DNA of 64,000 bases from Thermoflavifilum aggregans (GTDB lineage Bacteria; Bacteroidota; Bacteroidia; Chitinophagales; Chitinophagaceae), in contig NZ_PGFG01000001.1 in assembly GCF_002797735.1 (NCBI RefSeq), positions 372,001 to 436,000 on the forward strand, given 5' to 3'. Below, piece after piece: positions 54,150-63,465 of the stretch; position 1 is the first letter of the stretch, and the number at the start of each line of letters is the position of its first letter. The translations under genes and the position numbers were made by a program. The notes under the pieces are model-generated. The model saw only the letters and a list, made by a program, of their open reading frames with translations, did not search any database and had not been told where the DNA came from.

Positions 54150-54190
54150 AAAAATAACGGGCAATCTACCCGATGGCAGATTACCCGTTT
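54150..54190 (-). terminator. Bidirectional terminator between icmF and the PDZ gene
   Basis: A 15-bp stem (54156-54170 with 54175-54189; two G-U/A-C type imperfections) and a CGAT loop. On the minus strand it runs into TTATTTTTT, so it best terminates the PDZ-protein gene; on the plus strand only three T's follow. Confidence 0.75.
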
Positions 54191-54251
54191 CACCTCAACC
54201 TGTATTTGCCTGATTGCCTGATAACCCGACAAACAAGCTTCTTTAGCTTCT

Positions 54252-55247
54252 TTATAAATCCGCTTTTTTAAGCGAATGTGGCAATGTAAGTGTCAGCGTG
54301 CGTGTTTCGTTGTTGCGTTTGATTTTCAGGGTTACGGAGCTGCTTTGCTGATAATCGCGCAGTGCCTGCAACATATCTTCCACGTTGCTGATTGGCCGAT
54401 CACCCAGCTGTGTAACAATATCACCCGGTTTTACACCTGCTTTGGCAGCCGGCATATCGGGCGTAACTTTCAATACTTTCACGCCGTTATTTCCTTCCGT
54501 ATCCTGAATGGTGATTCCGAGTTTAGGTGAGGGATTCCGGAAGAAATAGGCATGGAAATCCGGCATATCGAAGGGACGAAAATTGCGATACGGCCATCCA
54601 TTTGGCATCTGAAAATAGGGTAAAGGATTGGCGCCGAATAAATCCACAGGATTGTTTTCTTCTTTGCCCAGACGGGCTTTTGTGGTTTGGGTCTGATGAT
54701 TGCGTGTGTAGGTAATCGTCACTTCATCACCGGGTTGGTAGCTGCGAATCACATCTGCAAGCTCCTGCGGGGAATGAATAATATGATCATCCACTTTGGT
54801 AATAATATCACCTGCAAGCAAGCCGGCACTATCGGCTGCGGTGCCCCGCATCACTTCTTCAATTTTAGCTCCTTCCTGATCGCTGGCCTGTGCAGTCATC
54901 ACACCCAACAATGCGCGCGATGAACTGTTGGAATCCCGATCCTGGAAGGGATAGATGCGGATATGTGGATTGGGTGATTGTTCAAAAATATAGCTGTTTC
55001 CATCACGCAGCGGAATTTTCCGTTCGATAACGGTTAATGAACTGTCGGCGTATTGATCATATTTTTTCCCGTTGATCCACACTTCTCCGCCTTTGATGTG
55101 GATATCCAGGTTGGGATTCATCTGTCCGCGCTGGCGAATAATAATTTCCTGGTATTCACCCGGTGTGGAATTGCCGGTATGATCCTGGGCAAATACCCAT
55201 GGCGTAAACCCCAGGCTGCATAACAGGAAGAAAATCCATCGTTTCAT
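54252..55247 (-). CDS. Exported protein with two PDZ domains
   Basis: A 331-residue periplasmic protein with a Sec signal peptide (cleavage near WVFAQ). It has two PDZ domains, about residues 112-195 (LLGVMTAQ...AADSAGLLAGDIITKVDDHIIHSPQEL) and 240-325 (KLGITIQD...PAAKAGVKPGDIVTQLGDRPISNVEDM). There is no protease domain or catalytic Ser-His-Asp set, so it is not a DegP/HtrA enzyme but a binding or adaptor protein. The N-terminal ~100 residues are beta-rich and unrecognised. A TAAATTTG element lies 29 bp before its start and a terminator follows. Confidence 0.88.
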   Translation of the reverse strand: MKRWIFFLLCSLGFTPWVFAQDHTGNSTPGEYQEIIIRQRGQMNPNLDIHIKGGEVWINGKKYDQYADSSLTVIERKIPLRDGNSYIFEQSPNPHIRIYPFQDRDSNSSSRALLGVMTAQASDQEGAKIEEVMRGTAADSAGLLAGDIITKVDDHIIHSPQELADVIRSYQPGDEVTITYTRNHQTQTTKARLGKEENNPVDLFGANPLPYFQMPNGWPYRNFRPFDMPDFHAYFFRNPSPKLGITIQDTEGNNGVKVLKVTPDMPAAKAGVKPGDIVTQLGDRPISNVEDMLQALRDYQQSSSVTLKIKRNNETRTLTLTLPHSLKKADL

Positions 55248-55275
55248 ATGAAATTGATTTATGAAAGAAGTATAG

Positions 55276-55283
55276 CAAATTTA
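55276..55283 (-). promoter_or_regulatory. Candidate -7 element of the PDZ gene
   Basis: On the minus strand TAAATTTG (55283-55276) is identical to the HU and alaS -7 elements. No TTTG is found at the -33 position, so the call rests on the -7 match and its position. Confidence 0.4.
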
Positions 55284-55434
55284 ACCCAAGCCCATAGCCA
55301 GCGCGGCTAATGAACTGTTAAATCACCTGTTGCAGATCGAAGGGAATGTTAAAGTTGCAAGCCAGATGAAAGCTTGTTTGCAATAGTTTGGCAGGGGTTT
55401 GACAGGCTTTTGTGAATGATTTTACAAATGCCAT

Positions 55435-58062
55435 TTAAGCCTGTGCCATTTGTGCCATGCGATGGATCACTTCCTGCAGGGATGAAGTGTTTTTTCCTCC
55501 TCCAGTGGCTATGGTGGCTTGTCCGCCTCCTCCACCCTGAATCAGCGGAGCCACAATTTTTTTCATCCATTCTCCTGCATGCCAATGATACTGAGCGGCG
55601 CTATTTTCATCTGTCATAATCAGCACCTGGGCTTTGTCCTGGATAACGGCAGCCAGCACAATCAGATAGGTAGGTACCAGATGATCGCGAAGGAAAAAAC
55701 CCAGTTGTTTCAATGCATCAGCAGAAGGCACATCCACTATCTGTCCAATGAACTGCACGTCATGTATTTTTTTCGCCTGCTGGGCCAGTTGTTTGGCTTG
55801 TTGCTGCAGCCATTTCTGCTCCAGCGATTGATATTGTTTTTCCAGCTGTGATTTTTCTTCAATTAGCTTTTGCAAAGCATCGGTCAGCTGACGGGGTTGA
55901 TGGAGCAATTCTCTGGCATCGGCAAGCAAGGCCAGTTGCTGACGCACGTATTGCCAGGCGGCTTCACCGGTAAGGGCTTCGATACGACGTACACCGGCAG
56001 CTACAGCTGTTTCGGCCGTGATGATAAAAAAGCCTATTTCACCGGTATATCTGACATGGGTTCCGCCGCATAGCTCGATGGAAAACCGGGGATCCATGGT
56101 TACCACCCGCACCTGCTCGCCGTATTTTTCGCCAAACAATGCCATAGCGCCCATCCGGAGCGCTTCTTCACGCGGCATGTATTGAATCTGTACGGGTATA
56201 TTTTCACGGATTTTCGCGTTGACCACAGCTTCCACCTCCTGAATTTCCTGTGTACTGAGCTTGTTGAAATGTGAAAAATCAAACCGCAGATAATCAGGAT
56301 GCACCAGCGATCCTTTTTGCTGCACATGATGACCCAATACCTGCCGCAATGCGGCATGCAGCAGATGAGTGGCAGAATGGTTCAGCATGAGCTTCTGCCT
56401 GCGTATCTCGTCCACATGGGCCTCCAGCGGTTGTTCCGGATGGGCGGGAAGTTCCCGTGTAAGATGAACAATCAGATCATTTTCTTTTCGGGTATCCCAC
56501 ACCTGAATTTTTTGAGTACCCTGGATGAACCATCCGGTATCGCCCACCTGCCCGCCACTTTCAGCATAAAAAGGTGTTTCGTTGAGTACGATCTGGTAAA
56601 AACTTTTTCCTTTTTCCGTAACCTGGCGATAGCGCAGCACCTGGGAAGTGGTATGCAGCTGCTCATATCCCACAAAACGAGTAAGTCCGTCAGAAAGAAT
56701 GGTCCAGTCCCCCACTTCCAGGGCTGTAGCCTGGCGGGAGCGGTTTTTCTGAGCTTCCAGCGCATGCCGGAATCCGGCTTCATCCACGCTGAAGCCTTTT
56801 TCTGCTGCGATAATACGGGTCAGATCAATCGGGAAACCATAGGTATCGAACAGTTCAAATGCAAGCTGACCGGGAATTTCACGTGTGGTGGCCGTTTCAA
56901 AATAGGTTTCAATTCTTTGTATGCCAGTTTCCAGGGTTTTGAGAAAATGCTGTTCTTCTTCGAAAATAATTTTGGCAATAAAGCTGCTTTGTTGCTGCAC
57001 TTCCGGGAAAACACCTTGGAAAATTTCACCCACCACCGGCACCAGCTGGTAGAGCATAGGTTCTCGGATACCCAGATGGGAATAGTAATAACGAACAGCC
57101 CGGCGGAGAATACGCCGGATCACATAGCCGGCGCCGGTATTGGAGGGCAGTTGTCCGTCGGCAATCGTAAAACACAGTGCCCGGATATGATCGGCAATGA
57201 CGCGGAAGCTGATGGCTTGATAACTTTGCCCACCGTCGTAGCGAATGCCTGTAAGATCTTCGGTAGCCTGAATCAGGGGCAGGAACAAATCCGTATCATA
57301 ATTGCTTTGTTTGCCCTGCAATACCCTTACCAGCCGCTCCAGCCCCATGCCGGTATCTACATGCCGGGCAGGAAGAGGTTCCAGCGAACCATCTTTCAGC
57401 CGGTTATATTGGATAAACACCAGATTCCAGATCTCAATGACTTCAGGATGGTTTTGGTTGATCAGTGTATTTCCGGGCTGCTGCCTGCGTTGTTCTTCAG
57501 GCCGACAGTCAATATGAATTTCGGTGCAGGGGCCGCAGGGGCCGGTATCGCCCATCTCCCAGAAATTGTCTTTTTTGCTGCCCTTCAGGACACGATCGGC
57601 GGGTAGCCATTTCAGCCAGTGCTGATAGGCTTCCTCATCTGCAGGCAATTGCTCGGCAGCATCACCTTCAAATACGGTTGCATACAACCTGTCTTCCGGA
57701 ATCTGATATACTTTGGTAAGCAATTCCCAGGCCCAGGCAATGGCTTCTTCCTTGAAATAATCTCCGAAGCTCCAGTTGCCCAGCATTTCAAACATGGTAT
57801 GATGATAGGTATCCTTGCCGACTTCTTCCAGATCGTTATGTTTGCCGCTTACCCGCAAGCATTTCTGGGTATCCGCAACCCGGCGATATTGAGGTGTTTG
57901 GGTACCCAGAAAAAAGTCTTTGAACTGATTCATGCCTGCATTGGTAAAAAGCAGAGTGGGATCGTTTTTTACCACAATGGGTGAGGAAGGTACGATGATA
58001 TGTCCCTTGCTTTTGAAAAAATCCAGAAATTGTTGTCTGATCTCACGGGCGGTTAATGGCAT
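55435..58062 (-). CDS. alaS: Alanyl-tRNA synthetase
   Basis: AlaRS, 875 residues from the ATG at 58062 (MPLTAREIRQQFLDFFKSKGH); the frame is open 64 codons further upstream through the promoter, which rules that start out. Class II catalytic motifs include FTNAGMNQFKDFFLG and GMGLERLVRVLQG. The editing domain has the zinc/active-site residues in LNHSATHLLHAAL and CGGTHV. The C-terminal DHHA1 domain has GGGGGQATIATGGGKN. It charges tRNA-Ala and clears mischarged Ser and Gly. Confidence 0.97.
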   Translation of the reverse strand: MPLTAREIRQQFLDFFKSKGHIIVPSSPIVVKNDPTLLFTNAGMNQFKDFFLGTQTPQYRRVADTQKCLRVSGKHNDLEEVGKDTYHHTMFEMLGNWSFGDYFKEEAIAWAWELLTKVYQIPEDRLYATVFEGDAAEQLPADEEAYQHWLKWLPADRVLKGSKKDNFWEMGDTGPCGPCTEIHIDCRPEEQRRQQPGNTLINQNHPEVIEIWNLVFIQYNRLKDGSLEPLPARHVDTGMGLERLVRVLQGKQSNYDTDLFLPLIQATEDLTGIRYDGGQSYQAISFRVIADHIRALCFTIADGQLPSNTGAGYVIRRILRRAVRYYYSHLGIREPMLYQLVPVVGEIFQGVFPEVQQQSSFIAKIIFEEEQHFLKTLETGIQRIETYFETATTREIPGQLAFELFDTYGFPIDLTRIIAAEKGFSVDEAGFRHALEAQKNRSRQATALEVGDWTILSDGLTRFVGYEQLHTTSQVLRYRQVTEKGKSFYQIVLNETPFYAESGGQVGDTGWFIQGTQKIQVWDTRKENDLIVHLTRELPAHPEQPLEAHVDEIRRQKLMLNHSATHLLHAALRQVLGHHVQQKGSLVHPDYLRFDFSHFNKLSTQEIQEVEAVVNAKIRENIPVQIQYMPREEALRMGAMALFGEKYGEQVRVVTMDPRFSIELCGGTHVRYTGEIGFFIITAETAVAAGVRRIEALTGEAAWQYVRQQLALLADARELLHQPRQLTDALQKLIEEKSQLEKQYQSLEQKWLQQQAKQLAQQAKKIHDVQFIGQIVDVPSADALKQLGFFLRDHLVPTYLIVLAAVIQDKAQVLIMTDENSAAQYHWHAGEWMKKIVAPLIQGGGGGQATIATGGGKNTSSLQEVIHRMAQMAQA

Positions 58063-58143
58063 AACAGGAAATTGTGACAAATGATTATTTTGCGATTCAG
58101 AATCAATGAAAGAAATCGTGAAATTTGCTAATTTCAGGTTTTG

Positions 58144-58174
58144 CAAATTTAGTTTCCGTGATGACAATATCAAA
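58144..58174 (-). promoter_or_regulatory. Promoter of alaS
   Basis: On the minus strand TTTG (58174-58171), a 19-bp spacer and TAAATTTG (58151-58144), identical in sequence and spacing to the HU promoter. The predicted leader is about 75 nt. Confidence 0.7.
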
Positions 58175-58257
58175 AGCCCTTTGATTTCCTGAGTTTTCCC
58201 TTTGATGTTTGCCCTGATCCTGCGCCGGTTGAACCGGGCCTGAAATATAACCATACG

Positions 58258-59229
58258 ATGAAAAAGATCAAGTATTATTACGATACCCGTTCGTTGCGTT
58301 ATGAAAGATGGGTGATGCCTCTGTGGATGAAATTGTTGCGCACTGCGGGTATACTGCTGGCTATTTTGTTCACGGCCATTCTAATTTTTTTATTAGCCAG
58401 TCCTTTTCTGGATACACCTCATGATAAAATGTTGCGACAGGATCTGCTGGCTATGCGTGAACAGTATCATGTGCTGACGGGTCAGTTGCATCGCATGGAA
58501 CAGCAGTTGCATGAATTGCAAAGCAGGGATAATCAAATTTATCGAGCCATTTTTGCTGCATCGCCTATTCCCGACAGTTTGCGGGCGCATGAACAGGCGC
58601 GCATAGCGGAAATGGACATGCTCGACGGGCTTAGCAATATGCAACTGATCAGCAATGCCGCAGCTATGATCCGGGATATTGAACATCGCATCCATGTGCA
58701 GAATCAATCTTATGCCGAACTGGATTCACTTGTACAAAACAAACAGAAATTACTCGCATCCATTCCTGCCATTGAACCTATTCCTGATGAAGACATCAAC
58801 CGCATAGCTTCCGGTTTTGGTTATCGCATTGATCCGATTTACAAAACCCGTAAATTCCATCCGGGCATTGATTTTGCTGCATCGGAAGGTACGCCTGTCT
58901 ATGCCACAGGCAATGGTGTGGTGGAATGGTCGGGCATGGATGAGAGTGGCTATGGCATCCATGTAATTATCAGACATGGATTTGGCTATGAAACTTTGTA
59001 CGGCCACATGGAAAAAACAGTTGTGAAAAAAGGTCAGCAGGTAAAACGAGGCCAGATTATCGGATATGTAGGCAGCAGCGGAAAATCCACCGGCCCGCAT
59101 TGCCATTATGAGGTGATCCGCAATGGTGTGAAGGTAAACCCGGTGTATTTCTTCTACAATGATATTACACCCCAGCAATATGAGCGTATTTTGAAAATGG
59201 CTGCTGCAAACAATCAGTCTTTGGATTAA
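58258..59229 (+). CDS. M23 family peptidoglycan endopeptidase
   Basis: A 323-residue LytM/M23 protein: a short cytoplasmic stretch, one transmembrane helix (about residues 26-50), a coiled coil (about 60-95 and 125-160), and a C-terminal LytM domain (about 185-300). Zinc ligands are present: His201 and Asp205 in HPGIDFA, and His281/His283 in HCHYE. It should cut cross-links in the periplasm or activate another hydrolase. The protein shares the layout of Bacteroidota M23 proteins found beside alaS. It is divergent from alaS and 23 bp before the MerR gene. Confidence 0.92.
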   Translation: MKKIKYYYDTRSLRYERWVMPLWMKLLRTAGILLAILFTAILIFLLASPFLDTPHDKMLRQDLLAMREQYHVLTGQLHRMEQQLHELQSRDNQIYRAIFAASPIPDSLRAHEQARIAEMDMLDGLSNMQLISNAAAMIRDIEHRIHVQNQSYAELDSLVQNKQKLLASIPAIEPIPDEDINRIASGFGYRIDPIYKTRKFHPGIDFAASEGTPVYATGNGVVEWSGMDESGYGIHVIIRHGFGYETLYGHMEKTVVKKGQQVKRGQIIGYVGSSGKSTGPHCHYEVIRNGVKVNPVYFFYNDITPQQYERILKMAAANNQSLD

Positions 59230-59252
59230 CTTGCAATATCGTTTCAGAACAG

Positions 59253-59684
59253 ATGGAAGAAAAACATGACACGGCTGTAGGTAAAAAAACTTCCTCCACG
59301 CGGGGAAGAAAGCCTGTTGCTGATATCACGGCTCCTCCGCTGATTGTAGAAGATCCTTCAGCTGTTCCCCTTACCAAGCAATATTATTCCATCAGCGAAG
59401 TTGCTGACATGTTCCAGACAAGTACATCCCAGATTCGCTTCTGGGAAAAAGAATTTGATATTCTTCAGCCTAAAAAAAACCGCAAAGGTGATCGTTTGTT
59501 CAGGCCTGAGGATATTGAGCATCTGCGATTGATTTATTATCTCATCCGAGAAAGAAAATATACGGTTGAAGGTGCCAGGCAAAAACTGAAAGAAGAAATG
59601 AAAACTACCCGATCGCGTTTTGAACTGATTCAAACCCTTCAGCGCATCAAACAATTTTTAATTCAACTGAAAGAACAGATATGA
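59253..59684 (+). CDS. MerR family transcriptional regulator
   Basis: A 143-residue MerR-type regulator. A ~40-residue basic/proline-rich extension precedes the winged helix (about 44-112, YYSISEVADMFQTSTSQIRFWEKEFDIL, split here by the two recognition helices). It ends in a short helix rather than a long dimerisation coil plus sensor domain, and has no metal-binding cysteines. This short form is common beside M23 peptidase genes in Bacteroidota. The stop codon overlaps the next start by 4 bp (ATGA). Confidence 0.88.
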   Translation: MEEKHDTAVGKKTSSTRGRKPVADITAPPLIVEDPSAVPLTKQYYSISEVADMFQTSTSQIRFWEKEFDILQPKKNRKGDRLFRPEDIEHLRLIYYLIRERKYTVEGARQKLKEEMKTTRSRFELIQTLQRIKQFLIQLKEQI

Positions 59685-60172
59685 GACCATCCTTTTTCAT
59701 GTGTTTGTTTCTGATGATAAGCATGCAGTTGCCTGCCCAGAAGCAATCTCCGAAAGTGCTTACCGGACCCGTAAATGAATCCATGCTTGCCAATGATCCC
59801 GCATTTCCGTGGTTTTATCAGGGAGTGAATGCGTATCAGCCCGATTCTTTGTCGCTGGCGCTTATCCGCGAACAAAAAGATTTGTTTCAGGTTGTGGCTT
59901 TTATTGGGACGTGGGATAGCGTAACCATGCGGGTTTTGCCTGCATTTTTCAAAACAATGATTTTAACGGGTTACCCCCTGAATCAGCTGACCATTTATGG
60001 CTTGGATGAAAAACTCAATGGTGCAGAGCGATGGAAAAAGAAGTATGCAGTGCAGACCGTTCCCACATTTGTAATCCTGAAAGGTAAGCAAACGCTTGGC
60101 GTATTGGCACCTCCTTTCACACAACCGATAGAAGTTTCATTGGCACATCTGCTGCAACCACCTGCAGAATAG
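59681..60172 (+). CDS. Exported thioredoxin-fold protein without CxxC
   Basis: A 163-residue protein with a signal peptide (cleavage near LPAQ). The thioredoxin fold is suggested by VVAFIGTWDSVTMRVLPAF, the position where a thioredoxin has WCGPC, and by the cis-proline segment TVPTFVILKGKQTLG. Both active-site cysteines are absent (TWDSVT), so it cannot be a disulfide oxidoreductase; a binding or chaperone role is inference. It is translationally coupled to the MerR gene. Confidence 0.72.
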   Translation: MRPSFFMCLFLMISMQLPAQKQSPKVLTGPVNESMLANDPAFPWFYQGVNAYQPDSLSLALIREQKDLFQVVAFIGTWDSVTMRVLPAFFKTMILTGYPLNQLTIYGLDEKLNGAERWKKKYAVQTVPTFVILKGKQTLGVLAPPFTQPIEVSLAHLLQPPAE

Positions 60173-60202
60173 AATTCTTTTGTATTAAATTTTTCTGTTG
60201 TT

Positions 60203-61411
60203 TCAGGCAATGCGTTGGGAGCGGGACTCAGAGCTGAGTCGTTGCTGATGGATGGAAGACACAAGCACCACTCCCGGTTTTTTGCCCGGCGTAAAGCTGC
60301 CCAGCTGGTTTTCGCAATGCAAAGCTCTGGCACCATTCCAGGTTGCCCAGCGCAGCAGGTGTTCTAGCCTAATAAAAGGAAAATGCTGTTGCAGACATTT
60401 GATTTCTTCCAGAACGGATAGTGTATCATTCGATGCCAGGCTGTCGGTGCCGATTACGATCCGGTCATCTGCAAAGGTCATGAGTGTTTTCAGCGGAGGA
60501 AGCTGCTGTTCAATATACAAGTTGGCTTTCGGGCAAAGGCACCAGTAAATATCAGGCTGAAATTGTGCAGCAGCCCATTGGATATCGGCTGCAGGGGTGA
60601 ATGTATTATGCACCAGAATCAGCTGACACGGCTTATGGGCCGAAGTATTTTTTTCAAAGAAAAAGGGCAGTACATGCCTCAGGCTTGTGGTCCCGCAGCC
60701 CGCTGCCTGGTGGAATGAAATACCCAGAGCATCATACAGGCGCCGCATGCTGCCTTGGCCGGTTAGAAACCATTCGTTTTCGGCAGCCGTCTCTTGGTTG
60801 TGCATCGAAATCAAAGACTCACCCTGAAGAGCGATATAGCGGAACAACGTATCTGAAACGGAGTAGGGTGCATGTGGAGTTATCGTGGCCGGAAATGAGG
60901 CGTGGGCTTTCCATGCGGCAGCCAGCTGCTGTGCCTGCTCAAAACGTTGTTTCGCTATTTCTTCAGACACTCCCATGCATTCTACGAAATGATGATAATA
61001 CAAGTTGGTGGATTGTTTTACAGGCAGGCTATCCAGCGTATTCACGATATCACCAACGGCTACAATGCCCGCCTGTTGCATCTGCTGATCGGCCAGAGAA
61101 ATGGCCTGCAGCTTTATGTCAGGAGAGAAAATTGGATCATGGCGGGTTTCCATCAGTTGCAGGACAAAATTCACCAGCCCGGTGCCGCGCGGGATGCGTT
61201 CTTTCAGATAGGATAATTCGGTATGGCAATGCACATTGATAAAACCCGGACAAAGCAGTCCGGCGAAATATTCGGCTGTCCGGCGCTGCCTGTCATCCGG
61301 ATGGGGTATGAATTTCACCACATAACCTTGTTCATCCAGCATAATCACTGCATGCGGCCAAATGTGCCATCCATCAAATACTGCATCGGCCGTAAACGCT
61401 CTGCTTTTCAT
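60203..61411 (-). CDS. Cytosolic amidohydrolase / aminohydrolase
   Basis: A 402-residue amidohydrolase of the ATZ/TRZ (cytosine/SAH-deaminase-like) group, from the ATG at 61411; a further upstream start in the open frame is not conserved and runs through the prfA promoter. Metal and catalytic motifs are NVHCHTELS, HAPYSVSD, HNQETAAE, LVHNTF and GTDSLASN. Deaminases of adenosine-type compounds, including aminodeoxyfutalosine in menaquinone synthesis, share this pattern, but the substrate cannot be fixed from sequence alone. It diverges from prfA. Confidence 0.82.
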   Translation of the reverse strand: MKSRAFTADAVFDGWHIWPHAVIMLDEQGYVVKFIPHPDDRQRRTAEYFAGLLCPGFINVHCHTELSYLKERIPRGTGLVNFVLQLMETRHDPIFSPDIKLQAISLADQQMQQAGIVAVGDIVNTLDSLPVKQSTNLYYHHFVECMGVSEEIAKQRFEQAQQLAAAWKAHASFPATITPHAPYSVSDTLFRYIALQGESLISMHNQETAAENEWFLTGQGSMRRLYDALGISFHQAAGCGTTSLRHVLPFFFEKNTSAHKPCQLILVHNTFTPAADIQWAAAQFQPDIYWCLCPKANLYIEQQLPPLKTLMTFADDRIVIGTDSLASNDTLSVLEEIKCLQQHFPFIRLEHLLRWATWNGARALHCENQLGSFTPGKKPGVVLVSSIHQQRLSSESRSQRIA

Positions 61412-61480
61412 CCGGTGCTTTTCTGTGGAGCTAAGATAAACAGCTGTTGCCGGAAGATAAGCAACTGCAGGAAACAATGT

Positions 61481-61488
61481 TAACTTTG
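61481..61488 (+). promoter_or_regulatory. Candidate -7 element of prfA
   Basis: TAACTTTG is an exact TAnnTTTG match 19 bp before the prfA ATG at 61508. The -33 element is not clear. Confidence 0.5.
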
Positions 61489-61507
61489 CGCACATTCAAT
61501 CTATCTC

Positions 61508-62578
61508 ATGCAGGATCAGTTGGAAGCCATAAAAGCTCGTTTTGAAGAAATTCGGGTTGCACTAACCAACCCCGAGGTAGTGGCTGATCAGCAAAGATTC
61601 AGCCAGCTCAGCAGGGAGTATAGGCAGCTGGAAAAAATTGTAGCCGCCTATGAGCAATACCGGCAGGTGCTGGATGATATTGAGTTTCGCAAGGAAGTGC
61701 TGGAATCGGGTGATGAGGAAATGCGTGCCCTGGCCCGCAGAGAACTGGAGGATCTGGAAAAAAGGCGGGATGAGCTGGAAACAAAAATCCGGCAGCAGCT
61801 GATTCCCAAAGATCCGCAGGATGAAAAGAATGCCATCCTGGAAATCCGTGCCGGAACAGGTGGCGATGAAGCCAGCTTGTTTGCCGGTGATCTGTTGCGC
61901 ATGTATTTGCGTTATGCAGAAAAAAAAGGCTGGAAAACCCAGATCCTGAGTGAGAATCCGGGTACGGTGGGCGGATATAAGGAAGTGATTGTGCGCGTGG
62001 AAGGAGAAGATGTATATGGTACGCTGAAGTTTGAATCGGGCGTGCATCGCGTGCAACGCGTGCCGGCCACGGAATCACAGGGCCGAATCCATACTTCGGC
62101 TGCTACGGTGGCGGTTTTACCCGAAGCAGAAGAAGTGGATGTGGTGATTCATGAAAACGATATCAAAATGGAAACTGCTCGCAGTGGTGGTGCCGGCGGA
62201 CAAAACGTAAACAAGGTGGAAACCAAGGTAAGATTGATTCACATCCCTACCGGTATTGTGGTGGAATGCCAGACCGAACGGACCCAGTTCGCCAACCGCG
62301 AGAAAGCCATGATGATGCTGCGCACAAAACTATATGAGGAAGCAGTACGCAAACAGGAAGAAGCTATTTCCCGCCAGCGCAAAAGCCTGGTATCCACCGG
62401 CGACAGGTCTGCAAAAATCCGTACATACAATTTCCCTCAGGGACGCGTAACGGATCATCGCATTGGCATGACCATTTACACGCTGGATGCTTTTATGGAC
62501 GGGGAAATTCAGGAGATGATCGAGGCTTTGCAATTTGCCGAAAATGCCGAGAAGCTAAAAGCAGGTTCCAAAGCCTGA
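61508..62578 (+). CDS. prfA: Peptide chain release factor 1
   Basis: RF1, 356 residues, terminates translation at UAA and UAG. It has the long N-terminal coiled coil (residues 1-100), the RF1 tripeptide region within [23 protein letters not shown] (PAT, the stop-codon reader), and the GGQ loop at 230-232 ([14 protein letters not shown]). PAT rather than SPF marks it as RF1 and not RF2. The start is the only ATG in place. Confidence 0.97.
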   Translation: MQDQLEAIKARFEEIRVALTNPEVVADQQRFSQLSREYRQLEKIVAAYEQYRQVLDDIEFRKEVLESGDEEMRALARRELEDLEKRRDELETKIRQQLIPKDPQDEKNAILEIRAGTGGDEASLFAGDLLRMYLRYAEKKGWKTQILSENPGTVGGYKEVIVRVEGEDVYGTLKFESGVHRVQRVPATESQGRIHTSAATVAVLPEAEEVDVVIHENDIKMETARSGGAGGQNVNKVETKVRLIHIPTGIVVECQTERTQFANREKAMMMLRTKLYEEAVRKQEEAISRQRKSLVSTGDRSAKIRTYNFPQGRVTDHRIGMTIYTLDAFMDGEIQEMIEALQFAENAEKLKAGSKA

Positions 62579-62637
62579 AAAGCCTGATGGAAGATTTGGC
62601 AAGAATTTTGGGAATATGAACATAAAAAGTCAGAAAC

Positions 62638-63345
62638 ATGAAACATTATCCACACAAGCATTGCACTATGCGTTTTCATTCCGGTCTTGCAGGTTTGCTT
62701 GCTGTGTCGCTCATGATAGGCAGCTGCAGCGTTACACAAAAAATGAACAATACAGAAAAAGGTGCAGCCATTGGTGTGGGCGCCGGTGCTGCCAGCGGAG
62801 CCATCATCGGTAAGGTAGCAGGTAATACTGCTCTGGGTGCTGTGATCGGTGCCGCTTTGGGCGGAACAGCTGGTGCGTTGATCGGTAAGAAAATGGATCA
62901 GCAGAAAAAGGAAATCGAGCAATCTGTGCCCAATGCACAGGTAGAACGTGTAGGAGAAGGATTGGTTGTTACATTTAGTTCAAATGTATTGTTTGGATTC
63001 GATCGTTATGATCTTACTCCTGATGCGAAAAAAACCATTCAGGATTTGTACCAGATTCTGGTAAAATATCCGGATGAAAATGTACTGATTATCGGACATA
63101 CCGATAGCATTGGCACTGCCAGTTATAACCTGAAATTGTCCCAGCGCAGGGCAAACGCAGTGGCCGATAATCTGATCCAGTTAGGGATTGATCCATCCAG
63201 AATTACCACCAAAGGCATGGGTATGTCAGATCCTAAATTTCCAAATGATACACCTGAACATCGCGCTGCCAATCGCAGGGTAGAATTTGTACTGACGGCC
63301 AATGAAAAAATGAAACAGCAAGCTGAGCAAGGTACTTTGCAATGA
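62638..63345 (+). CDS. OmpA family lipoprotein with glycine zipper
   Basis: A 235-residue outer-membrane lipoprotein (lipobox MIGSC) with a glycine-zipper segment (about 43-85, AAIGVGAGAASGAIIG repeats) and a C-terminal OmpA peptidoglycan-binding domain (about 110-225, IIGHTDSIGTASYNLKLSQRRA and NRRVEFVL). The organisation resembles YfiB/YiaD-like proteins that anchor the outer membrane to the wall. ATGs at 62638 and 62668 are both possible. A strong terminator follows. Confidence 0.92.
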   Translation: MKHYPHKHCTMRFHSGLAGLLAVSLMIGSCSVTQKMNNTEKGAAIGVGAGAASGAIIGKVAGNTALGAVIGAALGGTAGALIGKKMDQQKKEIEQSVPNAQVERVGEGLVVTFSSNVLFGFDRYDLTPDAKKTIQDLYQILVKYPDENVLIIGHTDSIGTASYNLKLSQRRANAVADNLIQLGIDPSRITTKGMGMSDPKFPNDTPEHRAANRRVEFVLTANEKMKQQAEQGTLQ

Positions 63346-63433
63346 GTATTTGAATATTTTTATTTGCTATTTGCAATAAATTCATATCTTTTCTTTAGGA
63401 TTGTTAGGTGGTTTTTATAGGCAACAGTCCATC

Positions 63434-63465
63434 ATCCCCGGAATCTAAGTCCGGGGATTTCTTTT
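63434..63465 (+). terminator. Intrinsic terminator after the OmpA gene
   Basis: ATCCCCGGA (63434-63442) and TCCGGGGAT (63450-63458), a perfect 9-bp GC-rich stem with a 7-nt loop, followed by TTTCTTTT. It reaches the stop codon of the convergent DUF1634 gene. Confidence 0.88.

Noticed and set aside
56299-57606. 435-codon open frame on the plus strand
   Set aside because: It is entirely antisense to alaS, whose identity is certain; the translation has no recognisable domain and reflects codon bias.
58225-58237. 13-bp palindrome CCGGTT-G-AACCGG before the M23 gene
   Set aside because: The loop is too small for a good hairpin and a 13-bp palindrome alone is weak evidence for an operator; no second copy was noticed.
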